64,000 bases of DNA, taken from assembly GCF_021130785.1 (NCBI RefSeq), contig NW_025776784.1, positions 1-64,000 on the forward strand, read 5' to 3'. Under the pieces are notes generated by a model. That model made no database searches. It worked only from the letters and a program-made list of their open reading frames with translations, and was not told where the DNA came from. Shown piece by piece: positions 23,880-36,440 of this stretch. How positions within the stretch are numbered: position 1 is the first letter of the stretch; every line of letters starts with the position of its first letter. This stretch comes from Homalodisca vitripennis (Eukaryota > Arthropoda > Insecta > Hemiptera > Cicadellidae). The position numbers and the translations under genes are program-made.

Positions 23880-24062
23880 AGGTTGCTGTAAAGGGAAAAT
23901 AAGGTAAAAGGAGTAAAAGAAGAGCGTGTAATATAGACGCAAAATGATCAAAGTGAGATTTCGTTTATTAGGTTTACAGCATGTTACGGCCTGTTTGTAA
24001 TCAAAGCACGGCGTAAAAACAATATTTTTTAGGGCCAGGAATGAAAATTCTTCATAATAATA
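23880..24062 (+). repeat. Repeat C, copy 2
   Basis: Second copy of the block at 19.6 kb, with AATGATCAAAGTGAGATT conserved. Lies just downstream of repeat A, as copy 1 lies downstream of repeat A and the satellite. Confidence 0.7.
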
Positions 24063-24959
24063 ATTGTGATGGTTGTAAAGAGTAGCTTGCATGTCATTAA
24101 AAGTTTATGATTAGGTTAAAATACGATGTCAGAGCATCTCCTTAAACTCATTATTGACATTGTAATATAATGTAGAGTAATAAAATTTTTATCGTGCTTA
24201 AAATAAATATTCACTAAAGTTAACACTAAATTTATACGATGTTTTATTAAACAAACTAACCTTCTTTAGGTAACTACAACTAAATATTGTGTCGGTTATA
24301 ATAAAAATTACTCTCGATTGTCCTTATATATTTTAAGCGGTGATTGTTTACATTCTGAGAAATAGTTATTTATTTTAAAGACAGAAATCCGAATAAAGGA
24401 GTAAAATCTAAAATATTTCGGTCATTTACTGAAAATACAATCAGAGAACAATATTCACCTATTGAGCAGTCTAGAGTAATTTTAGCTAAAACAACGGTAT
24501 AATACAGTTGACTGGTTTCATTCATTTACCCACCGAATAAAACAACTGATAGAACTAAATCAATCAACTGAAACTGCTTCCGCTCATATCCCAAAGCATT
24601 AAATGGAAAAATCAACCGATGGAAAGAACTCTAACCAATCAAATCCGCTTGTTTAAACAATCGAATGAATGAATTTTTTCAATCGGTTATTTCTATTATT
24701 AGGTATGAGTACCGGTACGGAATCACGTATTAATTTGATTCTTACGGTTGGACTGTTGTGTAGCCAGAAAGGTTAAAACAATAATCGTAATATATGTGTT
24801 TTCCTTGTTAATTTAAAGCCTCTTCAGAAGTTGAATTAACAATTTACGTTAAGCGATGGTAATTTAAGTTATTATCAGGTGATATTAGCTCGAAAAAGCA
24901 TGTAGGAAACTGTACTGGCCGGAGTTAGATTGGCAAATGAGCTGGAACACTGGAACTGG

Positions 24960-25112
24960 AGGAGGGTTGGCCAGAAACAAACACAGTTTAGTACACACAG
25001 TTTGCTGCTGAACATTATAACCTCATCAGATGTGCAGACACGTTTAACAGATCCTGCGGCACTCTCCTGTCGTCATCTGCTCACTCAATTTGCGTTGCTT
25101 TCACAGTCTCCG
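24960..25112 (+). repeat. Repeat D, copy 2
   Basis: Carries CATTATAACCTCATCAGATG and GCTCACTCAATTTGCG. Like copy 1 it lies roughly 1 kb upstream of a repeat B. Confidence 0.7.
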
Positions 25113-25583
25113 TATCCTGATGTTCATCTTTTACAATTTAATATTTAGGAACGGGAGTAGTATTTCATGTAAGATAGTAAGTGCATATAATTCTAAGGAA
25201 AATGTTGACAGAATGAAATACTCTGATGATGTTTCAAGTATAAATTAATTGAGCATATTATCGTTTTACCAGGCATTTGATATATCAAATAACTGTAAAA
25301 GCTTCTCTTAGACTGATATAAATTGGGCTCAAAATGTAATGGTTTATGGTTAACACTTATACTCATCCTTTCAATTTCTTATCAATAGGATTGATGATTT
25401 TCAAGTTCATATTTTATTACTTTTACATTGAATGAAAGATGGCTTTATTCTAACCGTGACTTGATTATTACGTTTTTCATATTTTAATCTAATTTTGTGG
25501 AATTATATTCTATTGTGTATAACATAGTTATGGATATTAAATTTAAAATTTGTTTTTATTCTATTCTTCATATTGTACGTTAA

Positions 25584-25585
<2 letters not shown>
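25113..25585. other. AT-rich interval
   Basis: Nothing recognised. Confidence 0.5.

Positions 25586-25647
<62 letters not shown>
25586..25647. repeat. (TA)n microsatellite
   Basis: About 62 bp of uninterrupted TA. Confidence 0.97.
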
Positions 25648-25651
<4 letters not shown>

Positions 25652-26149
25652 AATTAAATTATTTTGAAGTAGAACAAATCAATAACGCAATAACCACTTT
25701 TTTTAATATATGCCCATAAGATGGTCAACTTTGAAACGAAAATAAATAGACGTATAAATAAAAGAATGGAAACTGGATAGATAGGAAAATAGCATGCAAA
25801 GTTTGCATGGCCGGGAAAAGAACCTATAGGTAATTCTTATAGTTAATTATATTTTACATTTGTGAGTTTAAGAGTTATTGGACATGCAATGAATAAATGA
25901 GAAATTTATTTTATGACATTCAATTTGTTAAGTATGAGATTTACTAAACAAATTAAATGCAATGGATTTCATGAGAAGCACTGCAGAAGGTAATACGACA
26001 GTTAATTTATATTTAAATTGAATTATTACCGTAAATTATTGTTTGGAAAACATGTTGAATATATTTCATTCCCAGCTCGTATATTTATAAATTATTAGAG
26101 TAATCCCAGATATTATTAACCCTGGTAAATGACTAATAATTTTTTAATG

Positions 26150-26615
26150 ATTAGAAACGTTGCAGATAAGATGTTTAAAGGAAAGCTTCAATGACGTAAT
26201 TAGCTTCGGGTATTTAATTACTAATTAGCAAAGCACTTTTGGCCGTCCTCTTCAAACGACATTCAACAGCGACATTGGGCTCTTTGAAATGTATTCAGAG
26301 CTTACAATTAAAAATTGTCTAAATAAACTCTTCAAACCTTCTTTATGTTTCTTAATAACGTTTACTTAATCAATTTTGTAAAGGAGTTTCTGTATTCGTG
26401 AGATTGTTAAAATGTTTTCTGCTTTCGATTTTTTGTGAGAATTTCTTCAGAGTTTTTAGCAAACATTTTCCTTCAATAAGGGTTTTATGGTTTTATTTAT
26501 CCACTCCACCTACGATTCTGTAGCATACTACTGCACCTTCCCTTCTGGTAAATCAACGGAGCTTTAAAATGGATTGAAGCTATTTAGATTAGTATTGTTA
26601 TTGTTGAGGGAACTT
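26150..26615 (+). repeat. Repeat B, copy 3
   Basis: Has GATTAGAAACGTT, AAGCTTCAATGACGTAATTA, TTCGGGTATTTAATTACTAA, CATTTTCCTTCAATAAGGGT and TTGTTATTGTTGAGGG in the order of the other two copies. Confidence 0.8.
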
Positions 26616-27379
26616 TTGTTTTTTTTGTTTCCCCATTTGTCAAAAACAACTTTTAGTAAATAACGGTTTGGGAGTTTCACTACAGTGCCCAAAAAAATAA
26701 AAAAAACATGTAGTATTGCTAAAATAATTTCATTTTTCATATGAGTAATGTTAATATCAAAACTTCTAAGTACTATCATAAAGCCTAATTTAGGAATTCG
26801 CTTTACAGATTTAATAAAGTGTTTTAATGTTTCGTAAATTTAGTAAAAATATAAGAATCTATTCCAATAACTAGCAATTTGGTTTTGAACAGGACATAAT
26901 TTAAAGTGACAGTTTGATTTTTTAAAGGAGTACATAATGAAACGTAATTTCCGTAAGGGCGAATAAGGGAATTATTTATTAATTTTTAATACGGGCATTG
27001 AAATAATAAATATTAGTTTAAAATATCACAATACATTCTATAAGACAAAATAATATATCGCTATGATTGATCACTGTAGTTTGTTTTATAACTATGTGTT
27101 ATTTTCAATCTTCAATTACGAAGAACTTAGAAGGCAGTCTGCAGATCTTCAATCGATCTTGTCAGCAGCGCTCCTCGTACATTTCTGAAAGATCGTCTGC
27201 GATTTCTGATCCTTGGGGCGCACTCTTAAGAGTTAAAGTGACAAAGCAATATCCCAGCTCAACCAGATTAGATGTGAATAGTTTGTATTGAATGTTTGTA
27301 TCCTGAAATAGTGTTCGTGAGTAATAGGTATGTCACACCACGTGACGCATAACAGGATACACTGAGACAGTTGGAGTAA
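26616..27379. other. AT-rich interval
   Basis: A plus-strand frame (about 27,067-27,291, part of it SERSSAISDPWGALLRVKVT) is less AT-rich than its surroundings but matches no family I know; possibly a transposon remnant. Confidence 0.35.
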
Positions 27380-27545
27380 TTCGAAAGCTATATCTCATTT
27401 TATTCAGGAGATTTCCTGCGGACAGATAGGCAGGGAGGCAATCATATAGAAAAGAAATTTTCATATCTCACGGCAGAAAAAAGAGGACATGTGTCATTGG
27501 TAGGCTTTAATAACGCTCAGTCATAATGGTAGTTGGACATGCACC
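27380..27545 (-). repeat. Repeat A, copy 4
   Basis: Inverted, diverged: TAACGCTCAG at 27,513 and GCGGACAGATAGGCAGG at 27,419. Confidence 0.5.
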
Positions 27546-27859
27546 ACCATAGTATCGGTTCTTGCACATACGGGAATGAAGTTATATTCGAAATTCAGTG
27601 TCTGCAGGTTTTATGACAGATACATACATTAACATTTTTGTCATTGAGTTAATTTAAAGTGCTGTCAAATAATAAAAGTTCTGGTGAGCTAGAGAGGTAC
27701 TACAATGCAAGAGTTCGCTGAATTAAATCTTGTGACCCAAATTCAACTTTGGCTTTCCACATTAGAATCTGATTGCACATATCATATGACTGTAATAAGC
27801 TTGTTTACAAATTTGTTTATTCTGCTGGTTTCTCGTTGCCATCATGTTTACCATAAAAC

Positions 27860-28060
27860 CAATGTAAAAATATTAACTAACGCTCAGCCAAATCTCAGTG
27901 AGGTGACATACGCCATCTTCGAACTTGATGTTGTCTATATAAAAATGAAACGTAAAAGAAAATGTCAAGTTTTTTAGAAAATTCGTTTTTGAAATAAGGC
28001 AGGGATAGACAGGCAGACAGATTTGAAAATTTTCCAGCCCCTTGAGTTATAGGTTTTACC
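27860..28060 (-). repeat. Repeat A, copy 5
   Basis: Inverted: AACTAACGCTCAGCCAAAT at 27,878, CATCTTCGAACTTGATGTTG next to it and GACAGGCAGACAGATTTG at 28,008. Confidence 0.65.
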
Positions 28061-28680
28061 AATTACATACAAATAATAAAAGATGAAATGTTAAATTAAC
28101 ATTATGAGGTAAGTTTATTAAAAAAAGTTATTTTTAGAATATCCAAAACCAAGTCCTATTTTTGGTTGTGTATTAAATAACAATCATTTAAACTATTTTC
28201 TGTGTTTAATTGGGGAACAAGGATGTGTTGTAAACTGCTGCTGGCCAATTGAAAGTAAGGACAACAAATATGTAGTTAAGTTCACGCACTTTTGAATTTG
28301 CATATTAGTAAATGTGAGATAACCTCACGTCATATATCTGTAATAAATGAAAGAAGCACGACACATTTCTTATTTAATTACCTCCAAAGCTATATATGTA
28401 TATTTAATCTTTTATTTCAAGATGGTAGTTATTTCACATTCAACATGTGGTTACTACAATAGAACGCGCAATCTGTTATTAATTAGAAAACTATCAGATG
28501 ACTCAATTTATTATTTAATTGGTATAATAACAATGCTTACCTATCTTTGTGTATTGAAAGTAACGTAGGAATTATGAACTCTTTGTCTAGTTTAAACACA
28601 ATGGCGGCTTTCCCCAGATTAAAGCCACAGCCATGTATAATATTTGATTACCTGTTCAGCTCTCAGGAAATTAATGGCTA

Positions 28681-28704
28681 TTACAGTGATCCCGATGAGA
28701 AAAC
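28681..28704 (-). CDS. Candidate last coding exon, odorant-receptor-like
   Basis: On the minus strand a good acceptor (AGCTTTAATTTCAG) is followed in phase 0 by VFSSGSL and TAA at 28,681-28,683. The exon at 30,153-30,304 ends in phase 0 at ...NMYR, so joining them would finish an odorant receptor in the usual way, a few residues after the conserved TM7 block. AATAAA signals lie on the same strand about 175 and 270 bases downstream. The alternative is an internal 53-nt exon (28,652-28,704) in another phase, reading FLIGITVIAINFLRAEQ before a GTAATC donor. Very short, so weak on its own. Confidence 0.3.
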   Translation of the reverse strand, partial: VFSSGSL

Positions 28705-28980
28705 CTGAAATTAAAGCTGGTTAAGTTAAAAAAGTTAAGTTTGAATCTCAAATTTATGTAACCAAAATAAAAGACTATGTTGTAGACAGGTATTCCCTAT
28801 AAATAGTGGGCGAGGTAACTTAGTGAGCCTTCAATACAAAGTGGCTTATATGTGAGGAACAAAATATCTAAAAGATGGCAGGGATGTTTACAGCAGCAGT
28901 AGTTCTTATATAGTTATGACACTTTATTTACTACTATTTTTATGATTAAAATTAGAAACAGTATTCGGACATTTGTTATT

Positions 28981-29144
28981 GTTATGTGCTTAAAGGATAC
29001 AACGTAACGTTTCGAGTGCCGGTGTCTATATTCTTCTTCAGGTAGAAAAAGGATTCTACATTAATACATCTAAGATGTATGAATCTTTTACACCTGATGA
29101 AGGGCTAGTTTTTAAAACGTAGTGATCCTTCTAAGACATAACGA
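28981..29144. mobile_element. Fold-back fragment, Penelope/hammerhead-like
   Basis: Imperfect inverted repeat with arms of about 70 bp. The left arm read on the minus strand has CCTGAAGAAG and CACTCGAAACGTTACGTT; the right arm on the plus strand has CCTGATGAAGGGCTAG (29,093) and AAAACGTAGTGATCC. Both resemble a hammerhead core (CTGANGA, stem, GAAAC), with the second box mutated in the right arm. Layout as at 22.27 and 57.84 kb. Confidence 0.5.
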
Positions 29145-30152
29145 TCAAAAATATTAGAAATCCTGTTTTCTTTTCAAATCGACCATCGTACATAATTCAT
29201 AATTAAGTAAGATTTATTATTACATCAATCTGAAAGAAATTGGGAAAGTTTGTCAAAATTCAGCTGATATTATTTTAAAAGAGTTTTGAAATTTTGTTTT
29301 ATCCCAAGAAGGAACTTAGTTGGTCTGCGTATTCCCATCTCGTGTAACATGAAATATAAACTTTGAGCAAATGGGGAAAACTTGGTATTTAAGTTTACCC
29401 AAAGTAGAGGATTAATACAGATGAGCGGTCTCTGCTACTTAGGGAGGGCTTAATGTTATTAGGCTCTACCATCTAATAACAAGAGTGTATGGTTGTGTAA
29501 TTGTCGGAGATAATTTATTACATGATTTATAACAAAAATAAATGTTTCTAATATGTTTTTCACTTTAATATTAGAAACTCATTGTTTCTGTGTGAAATAC
29601 TTCCTCCCAAACTGTGATAAGTCTAATCAATTATTTAACAAAACCATGATTATTGGTTATAATTATACATGGAATATTGAAAAGAGTCCTACATAGTTTT
29701 AGAACTATAGCATGCAAAAATATCTGCAATGATAAAATCGAAATTAACTTTGGTTCCTTTGCGTGCTTGTTTTTTTTTTTTAAATATTACATTCATATTA
29801 TATTATTAGCTTATTTGTACAAATGAGAAATGCTCATTTCAGATAGAAATTCCAATAGATTTTGCTTAAACATGTTCCTAAAGATGAATTTTACTACCTG
29901 CTACAGTTCAAAATAAAAAAAAGTTGTCAGGATAGCACTTTTATCCCTTTTGCATAAAGAAAAACCAACATAAAGTAAACACCAAAGATTTCATTGATGC
30001 CTATACATTTTAATAATATCCAACAAATTGCCAGAAATGTATTTTCCAAAGTAAAATTCAATTCCTTAAAAATCATTCAAATAATGTGTCGGTGGAAGCA
30101 ATGCCAGGTAATAGTTTTATAGCTTACTCATAAATATCTCTGCGATCTTTAC
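29145..30152. other. AT-rich interval, possible intron
   Basis: Nothing recognised. If the flanking odorant-receptor-like exons belong to one gene this is within its last intron. Confidence 0.4.
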
Positions 30153-30304
30153 CCGGTACATATTTAGCATCTTTAAGGTGAACACTTCCGCTGTAATTAC
30201 TGGATACGTCAGTTTCGCAGGAAATGACGTCATTAAGAGCCCACAGAGGAGGCTTTGTGGAGCTCTCATTACGTCAAGTAGCCGTTCTTCAGCGGCCGTG
30301 TTCA
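30153..30304 (-). CDS. Candidate odorant receptor exon (pre-TM7 and TM7 region)
   Basis: Minus-strand segment between an acceptor-like ACTTCTTCAAG and a donor CGG|GTAAAG. It reads NTAAEERLLDVMRAPQSLL, then FPAKLTYPVITAEVFTLKML and NMYR. The order of an Arg-Leu-Leu..Met..Ala-Gln/Pro box followed by a Val-Phe-Thr..Leu-Asn..Tyr box is the usual C-terminal signature of insect odorant receptors (7tm_6), where a loop box RLLL.VMMRAQ.P precedes ETF...LN.SY. Odorant receptors are seven-pass ligand-gated channel subunits working with Orco in sensory neurons. The exon ends in phase 0. It starts with two bases of a split codon. A 16-bp imperfect inverted repeat (GTGAACAC..CCGCTG) spans nearly the whole exon. 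Assigned by motif reading; a transposon origin is not excluded. Confidence 0.42.
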
Positions 30305-30399
30305 CTTGAAGAAGTCTTTATGTGTTTTAATAACCTCTTTGTAATATTTCTCCTTCTTTAAGCAAAGCCTGTTTGATCCATAGTCTAAAACACCTACAT

Positions 30400-30925
30400 C
30401 TTGATTTTGAAACTGTGACTATTTTATCCGTACACTTTGATACTGTAACTAAGACTGTTTTATCCGCACTAGTACACACCTACATTTTATTACTGTAACT
30501 AAGACTGTTTTATCCGCACTCGTACACACCTACATTTTAATACTGTAACTAAGACTGTTTTATCCGCACTAGTACACACCTACATTTAATACTGTAACTA
30601 AGACTGTTTTATCCGCACTCGTACACACCTACATTTTAATACTGTAACTAAAACTGTTTTATCCGCACTCGTACACACCTACATTTTAATACGGTTACTA
30701 AAAATGTTTTATCCGCACTCGTGCACACCTACATTTTAATACGGTTACTGAAAAATGTGTTATTAGTACTCGTACCAACCCACATTTTAATACAGTAACT
30801 GCGACTGTTTTATTTGTCCTCGAATACACCTACATTTTGATATTGTATCTGCTGATGTTTATCCCTACTTGTATATTATACACTAATATCTTGATACTGT
30901 TACTGTGACTTTTTAACGCACTCGT
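30400..30925 (+). repeat. 50-bp minisatellite
   Basis: About ten units of 50 bp built on TTTTATCCGCAC, GTACACACCTACATTTTA and ACTGTAACTAAGACTG. Central units are nearly identical; those at both ends, especially after 30,750, are diverged. Confidence 0.95.
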
Positions 30926-32128
<1,203 letters not shown>

Positions 32129-32388
32129 TTTTATTTCCCTTAATTCATAAAGAATTAAAAATATTGTCTCTGAAGCTATAACTTACAGTAAAAATTTGTC
32201 TTTTTTACCTTCAGACGTTTTTATTTGGTCCTAATTACCAATGGTCTAATCTGCATACTTTAATCCCAGTACTTTAACTTGGAGTGATAAAAAATATTTT
32301 CCATATTTTTTTAATTCAGGGAAGATATCTTAAAGTGCTTTAGAATGAACATGAAAAGTATTTACAAACACAAAATCGATTTAAACAC

Positions 32389-32471
32389 CTTATAAAATGC
32401 ACAACGCGACCTAAGACGCCAATAGCATTCTTCGCGTGTACAAGACTCCTGTCATTGTAATGTTTCAAATC
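32389..32471 (-). CDS. Candidate odorant receptor exon (intracellular loop 2)
   Basis: On the minus strand a strong acceptor (ATATTTATGATTTCCCAG) opens an 83-nt exon DLKHYNDRSLVHAKNAIG followed by VLGRVVHFIR, ending at AAG|GTGTTT. In odorant receptors the loop before TM5 carries a similar run ending in H..V..FI..LN. The segment is less AT-rich than its flanks. If it belongs to the same family as the 36.2-36.4 kb exon it covers the neighbouring upstream part of the protein yet lies downstream of it, so two genes would be needed. Confidence 0.33.
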
Positions 32472-32875
32472 CTGGGAAATCATAAATATTAATATGAAAC
32501 AAAAGACTTTCGGGAACAGCAGCAAAAGTAATTTTTGGTATAACATTAAATGGTTTTAAATATTACAAAAAAATCACTGCTCTTCTACCAAAGGCTCACT
32601 TCTAAATAGAGAGAACTTCTGGTCAAGTAGAAATGGACAAAACATTGTTATTGATGTATGACTCAGTTGATCAGTTGTTAAAGGAATAAAATAATACAAA
32701 TTACGATAAAATATTAAGAGGATTTGGTGACCTCACAATAAAGCTATAAAGACAATGTTATTGGCTTTTAATTTATGTTAAATGTTTGAAATATATCAAC
32801 AGAGAAGTAACTGATACACATGTATGACTAAAATCCATAAAAATAAGAAATACAAACAATATATTATAGGTCTAT

Positions 32876-33112
32876 TTATAAAAAAGCAAATTCTATAGTT
32901 ATAGTATTACTAATACGGTTACTAAAATATTTAATGTAGTTATAATCTGAACCGTAAGTATGAAAAACGGCTTTTAAAAGTAAGGGAATTGTGGGAACGA
33001 GTGTGATAGTGTTGAAAATATATAAAGTAAGTAAATGTAATTGTAATACATTACAATTATTTTGAAGAACTTCAATACCTTTTAATATGAGTAATAAGTT
33101 AAAAGTAGCCAA
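32876..33112 (-). CDS. Possible TM-containing exon, odorant-receptor-like (weak)
   Basis: Open minus-strand frame with a hydrophobic stretch LLTLYIFNTITLVPTIPLLL, compatible with TM3 of an odorant receptor and placed just upstream of the loop exon at 32.4 kb. The segment is as AT-rich as its flanks and its splice sites are poor, so it may be chance. Confidence 0.18.
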   Translation of the reverse strand: MATFNLLLILKGIEVLQNNCNVLQLHLLTLYIFNTITLVPTIPLLLKAVFHTYGSDYNYIKYFSNRISNTITIEFAFL

Positions 33113-33204
33113 TAATAAAAGCTGGATATACGTATTATTACAAAATTAGTGCACCCCTATGTACGGCCAGGCTGCGCTCATGCCGCTTTAGTGTTACAGT
33201 TTAC

Positions 33205-33395
33205 GATGTATAGGCGCTGATGACGTAGTCACTTAGCCCTCCCTGTGTCCACCACGCGGTAATCTCTCACCCTCACTCTCCCTTGTCAGGTCCCACACAT
33301 CATTGTTTTGTGTCCTGTCACGCGGTAATCTCTCACCCTCACTCTCCCATATTCGATTTACACAGACCATCGTTTTGTGCTATGAAAATTGGTAA
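33205..33395 (+). repeat. Two-copy ~66-bp tandem repeat
   Basis: CACGCGGTAATCTCTCACCC occurs at 33,253 and 33,319, each followed by CTCACTCTCCC and, further on, CATC(A/G)TTTTGTG. The upstream block GCGCTGATGACGTAGTCACT resembles 7,203-7,222. Probably part of a dispersed repeat. Confidence 0.75.
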
Positions 33396-34769
33396 TCTCT
33401 CTACGCTTTAAACTATAATTGAGGGTAATAAGTTTGGTACTTTAACAGATAACACATTATATTTCATAAGTACATTCTGAAATATGCATTATTCAATTAA
33501 TACCACTTTCTATATTAATTAATTATTTTGAATCCATCTTTGAAAAAATTATTAAGAAATTACAGAATAAATCTAATATATTGTTGTAAAAGTACTGAAG
33601 AGAGGGAACTGCTTAGTATAACTAAAATGAGTTAGGATCATATGAAAAATCTGGGATATTCATTTCTACCATATATCTCTGTTAATAGTACACGTTAATG
33701 TTATAATCACACATGACCTTTGTACGTATTTACAATATTACATGTTATTGAACTGTCCCATGGCATTCGCGGTAAGAATGAAGTGAACTTATGGTAATGT
33801 TTAGCCTATGGTTTACGGTGAGGTTGGGAATTCTAGGAACTATGACAGAACTAAAGTTCTAAAAACATCCTCGTTGAAAGAAACGACTTTGACATTTAAT
33901 TCAGGAGGTACCGAGTTTGTTGTTAGGAAGGCACTCACAACAAATTTTATAAGATTTTTTTAACATGTTGAGTAAACTTATCCATAAATTGTCCGTAAAT
34001 TGAGAGTTCCTTTGGATTAGTATACGATTAGTATAAGTGGGACACAAAGAAGTAAAGATTTTAGGTGGTATTAAGCAATGCTGTATACGAGGGGTAAAAC
34101 GTCTGGAAATGAGACCAGTACCAAGTATATTACAACATAATATGTTATAACATTATAACAGACTGGAGACGACTTACGGTAGCTGCAGAGGCGCTCAAAC
34201 TAAATCTCTAAAATCATGTTTCATAAAAGTTTACGATGGACGGTAAGTACCGGATAGTCCGACCCGTTATGTCGGCAGCATCGTCACAGAGCTTACTATC
34301 CGCTATCTGTCGCTGTGTGTACTCTGTAATATCAGGGAGTAATCGTGCTGAGTTACTGATTGTACATTCTATTCATAGAATTGCTCTAGTAGTATATTGA
34401 ACTTTACATAATGAAAGTGCTAATGAACTATTAATGTTCGGAATAGAAAACCCAACCTCAGGCATCAATATACTTTTAAGACATTACTAGCAGTTATCCG
34501 AGGCTTCACACGCAATTTAGTAGGTTTTGAAAGTTTGCGTGAGATTTTTATATGCGAGTATTAATTTCAAAAGAGTTCCTAATGGCAATGGATGCTTAAT
34601 TAAGTTCACGTAAAATTCCTACCACAATCACTACCAATGAGGTGTTTCACGTTTTTCCTTTCTTTCCTTTTGAATACCCTCTTCATATAATAAGGCTTGA
34701 TTCAAGCTTGCTGTCGGAGACCATTTTCCTGACATCGAGTTAATTGACGTTTGGCATGGGACTATTTTT
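33396..34769. other. AT-rich interval
   Basis: No gene. A GTAAGTACC donor-like site at 34,231 follows a short open stretch, but no exon can be supported. Confidence 0.45.
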
Positions 34770-34800
34770 AATTCTCTCCTTTCCTCTTCTGCAGGTAATG
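34770..34800 (+). promoter_or_regulatory. Ratchet-type (recursive) splice site candidate
   Basis: A long pyrimidine run (AATTCTCTCCTTTCCTCTTC) ends in TGCAG and is followed at once by GTAATG. Juxtaposed 3' and 5' splice sites of this form are the signature of recursive splicing points in very long insect introns. It could also be a plain acceptor for a short last exon (NVLSSFVKD, stop). Confidence 0.3.
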
Positions 34801-35640
34801 TGCTTTCTAGTTTCGTGAAGGACTGAGTCCAAGTATTCCATGTTCCTGAACTTATCCATTTTGAAGCACGTTAAATCTGCCGTGAGCAGTTATAAACCGG
34901 TTTTTATATTGCCCATGGTTTAGTTTAATAATTGGCCCACACCTTATTTGGTGAACACGGCACCCGATCTGAGAACCCCAATGAGCCCGTACACAGCAGC
35001 CATATTATGTTGTTACCCTAATAAATTGATAAGCCTAGAGATTTAATTGGAACTATATTAAGTGTTACTAGTAACTGCTCATGTTTTAAACAAATAGTAA
35101 TTTTTATAAAAGTAAAATAAACTTCAACACTGTAATGATGTGTTATCCAACGGAAATTTGTCAGAAAGTTATATCTTGTGAAAAAAATCCACTGGTTATA
35201 CAATATTACCTCTTTTATCACTTAAGTCAGTGATGGGGAACTAACATAATAAGGAAATGCCATTTATACAGGTGATAACAATGTACAGGATCAACTATGA
35301 ATCATTTCAATCAACACCACCATCCGATTTCTTAAAGCAACTGAAATTTTCCGTATGAAATAACGTATAAAACTTCAATCAATATTCATTAAAAAAACTT
35401 GCTTTTTTCTTTGAAAAATACGTCCTTTATCTATGCAAGTTGTAAACTGCAATGTTTTTATGCAGCAATTTCAACCCAGATCCTTTAGTTGTAGTTTACT
35501 ACCTGTTTTACTTGTTATATAGTACTGGAAAAACTATTTTAAAATTTATATTAAGACTCGAGATGCTGCAAAAATTGAATTTATTTCAGGTTTTTTTTGC
35601 CGTGGATGAGTAAACGACTCTTCTCTTTAAAATAAACGAT

Positions 35641-35867
35641 CGTGACGTGATACAAATGATTGCAGTGGCACTGTTTATAAAGCACGAGGGATCAAAGTGT
35701 TAACTGAGTTTTGTTGTGACACCTTTAATCTGAACTGTCAGAAGGCAAATCAGCTGGGTTTTGCTGCTGTAAAAGCTATTGACATGGGCGACATGTTTGA
35801 GTGGGACGATTCGATCATTAGAAACATCACGAAATATTTCGCAGCAAAATATCATGATGCTGGTTGA
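35641..35867 (+). CDS. Unidentified open segment, no start codon
   Basis: About 75 codons open on the plus strand, less AT-rich than the neighbourhood. It includes YKARGIKVLTEFCCDTFN, KANQLGFAAVKAIDMGDMFE and ITKYFAAKYHDAG before TGA. A TTGCAG near 35,657 could be an acceptor. The minus strand is also open over most of it (RDTQSTSIMIFCCEIF...), so strand is undecided. No family recognised; a transposon remnant is as likely as a host exon. Confidence 0.3.
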
Positions 35868-36192
35868 CTGTGTGTCCCGATATTCCCCTAGTTAAGTGAT
35901 CTACATTTCATATGGAATCACAAACTGGTCTTTCGTGAATGGAAACAGGCCATAATTATAAAAAATACTCAAACAATAAGAAGGCACGATTGCACGCCAA
36001 TCCAGTTTTGGTTTTTGACAAATCTTCCTCAAATCTAAATGGGGTCATTAAGATTCTATAAGAGATTAACAAATACAATAAAATTTTGAACTAGGGTATT
36101 TGGGATAACGAATAGAACGTTATCAAATTAAACTAAAAATGCACAGTAATATATTGTGTTTAATCTGGATTTTTTTAGTTCACGGCTATTAC

Positions 36193-36440
36193 TTTCTTAT
36201 AATTATGTAAATTTTTAAACATTTTAAGAATAATATTTGGGAATTCAGTACGGAACATTATTTTGCACAAGTCATAAAATAATAAAGTAGTAAATTGTGT
36301 TACATTTAGAAAAAGGAAACAATTTTCATTGCAATCCCTACTGAACGACCTGAGTGACATATAAGTAACTAATGGACCAGTTGAAGAATATAAAACTTCA
36401 AACAACTTCATTTGACTTTTGTTAAATAACTCAACATGAT
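36193..36440 (-). CDS. Candidate odorant receptor exon (TM5-TM6 region)
   Basis: Minus-strand 248-nt segment bounded by an acceptor (TTATTTCAATGTTATTTAATAG) and a GTAATA donor. It reads HVELFNKSQMKLFEVLYSST, GPLVTYMSL, then NVTQFTTLLFYDLCKIMFR and a TEFPNI box. Odorant receptors show the same order: V.LLN....LF.....SS...., then QF..L..YC.....I...SE.I. The frame stays open in both directions (total 107 codons including a Met), which is long for this AT-rich DNA. The donor is phase 0. It continues naturally into a C-terminal exon such as the one at 30.15 kb, but the start phase of that exon does not match exactly. Confidence 0.4.

Noticed and set aside
23817..24092. 91-codon minus-strand frame
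   Set aside because: Lies across repeat C, is AT-rich and lacks any motif.
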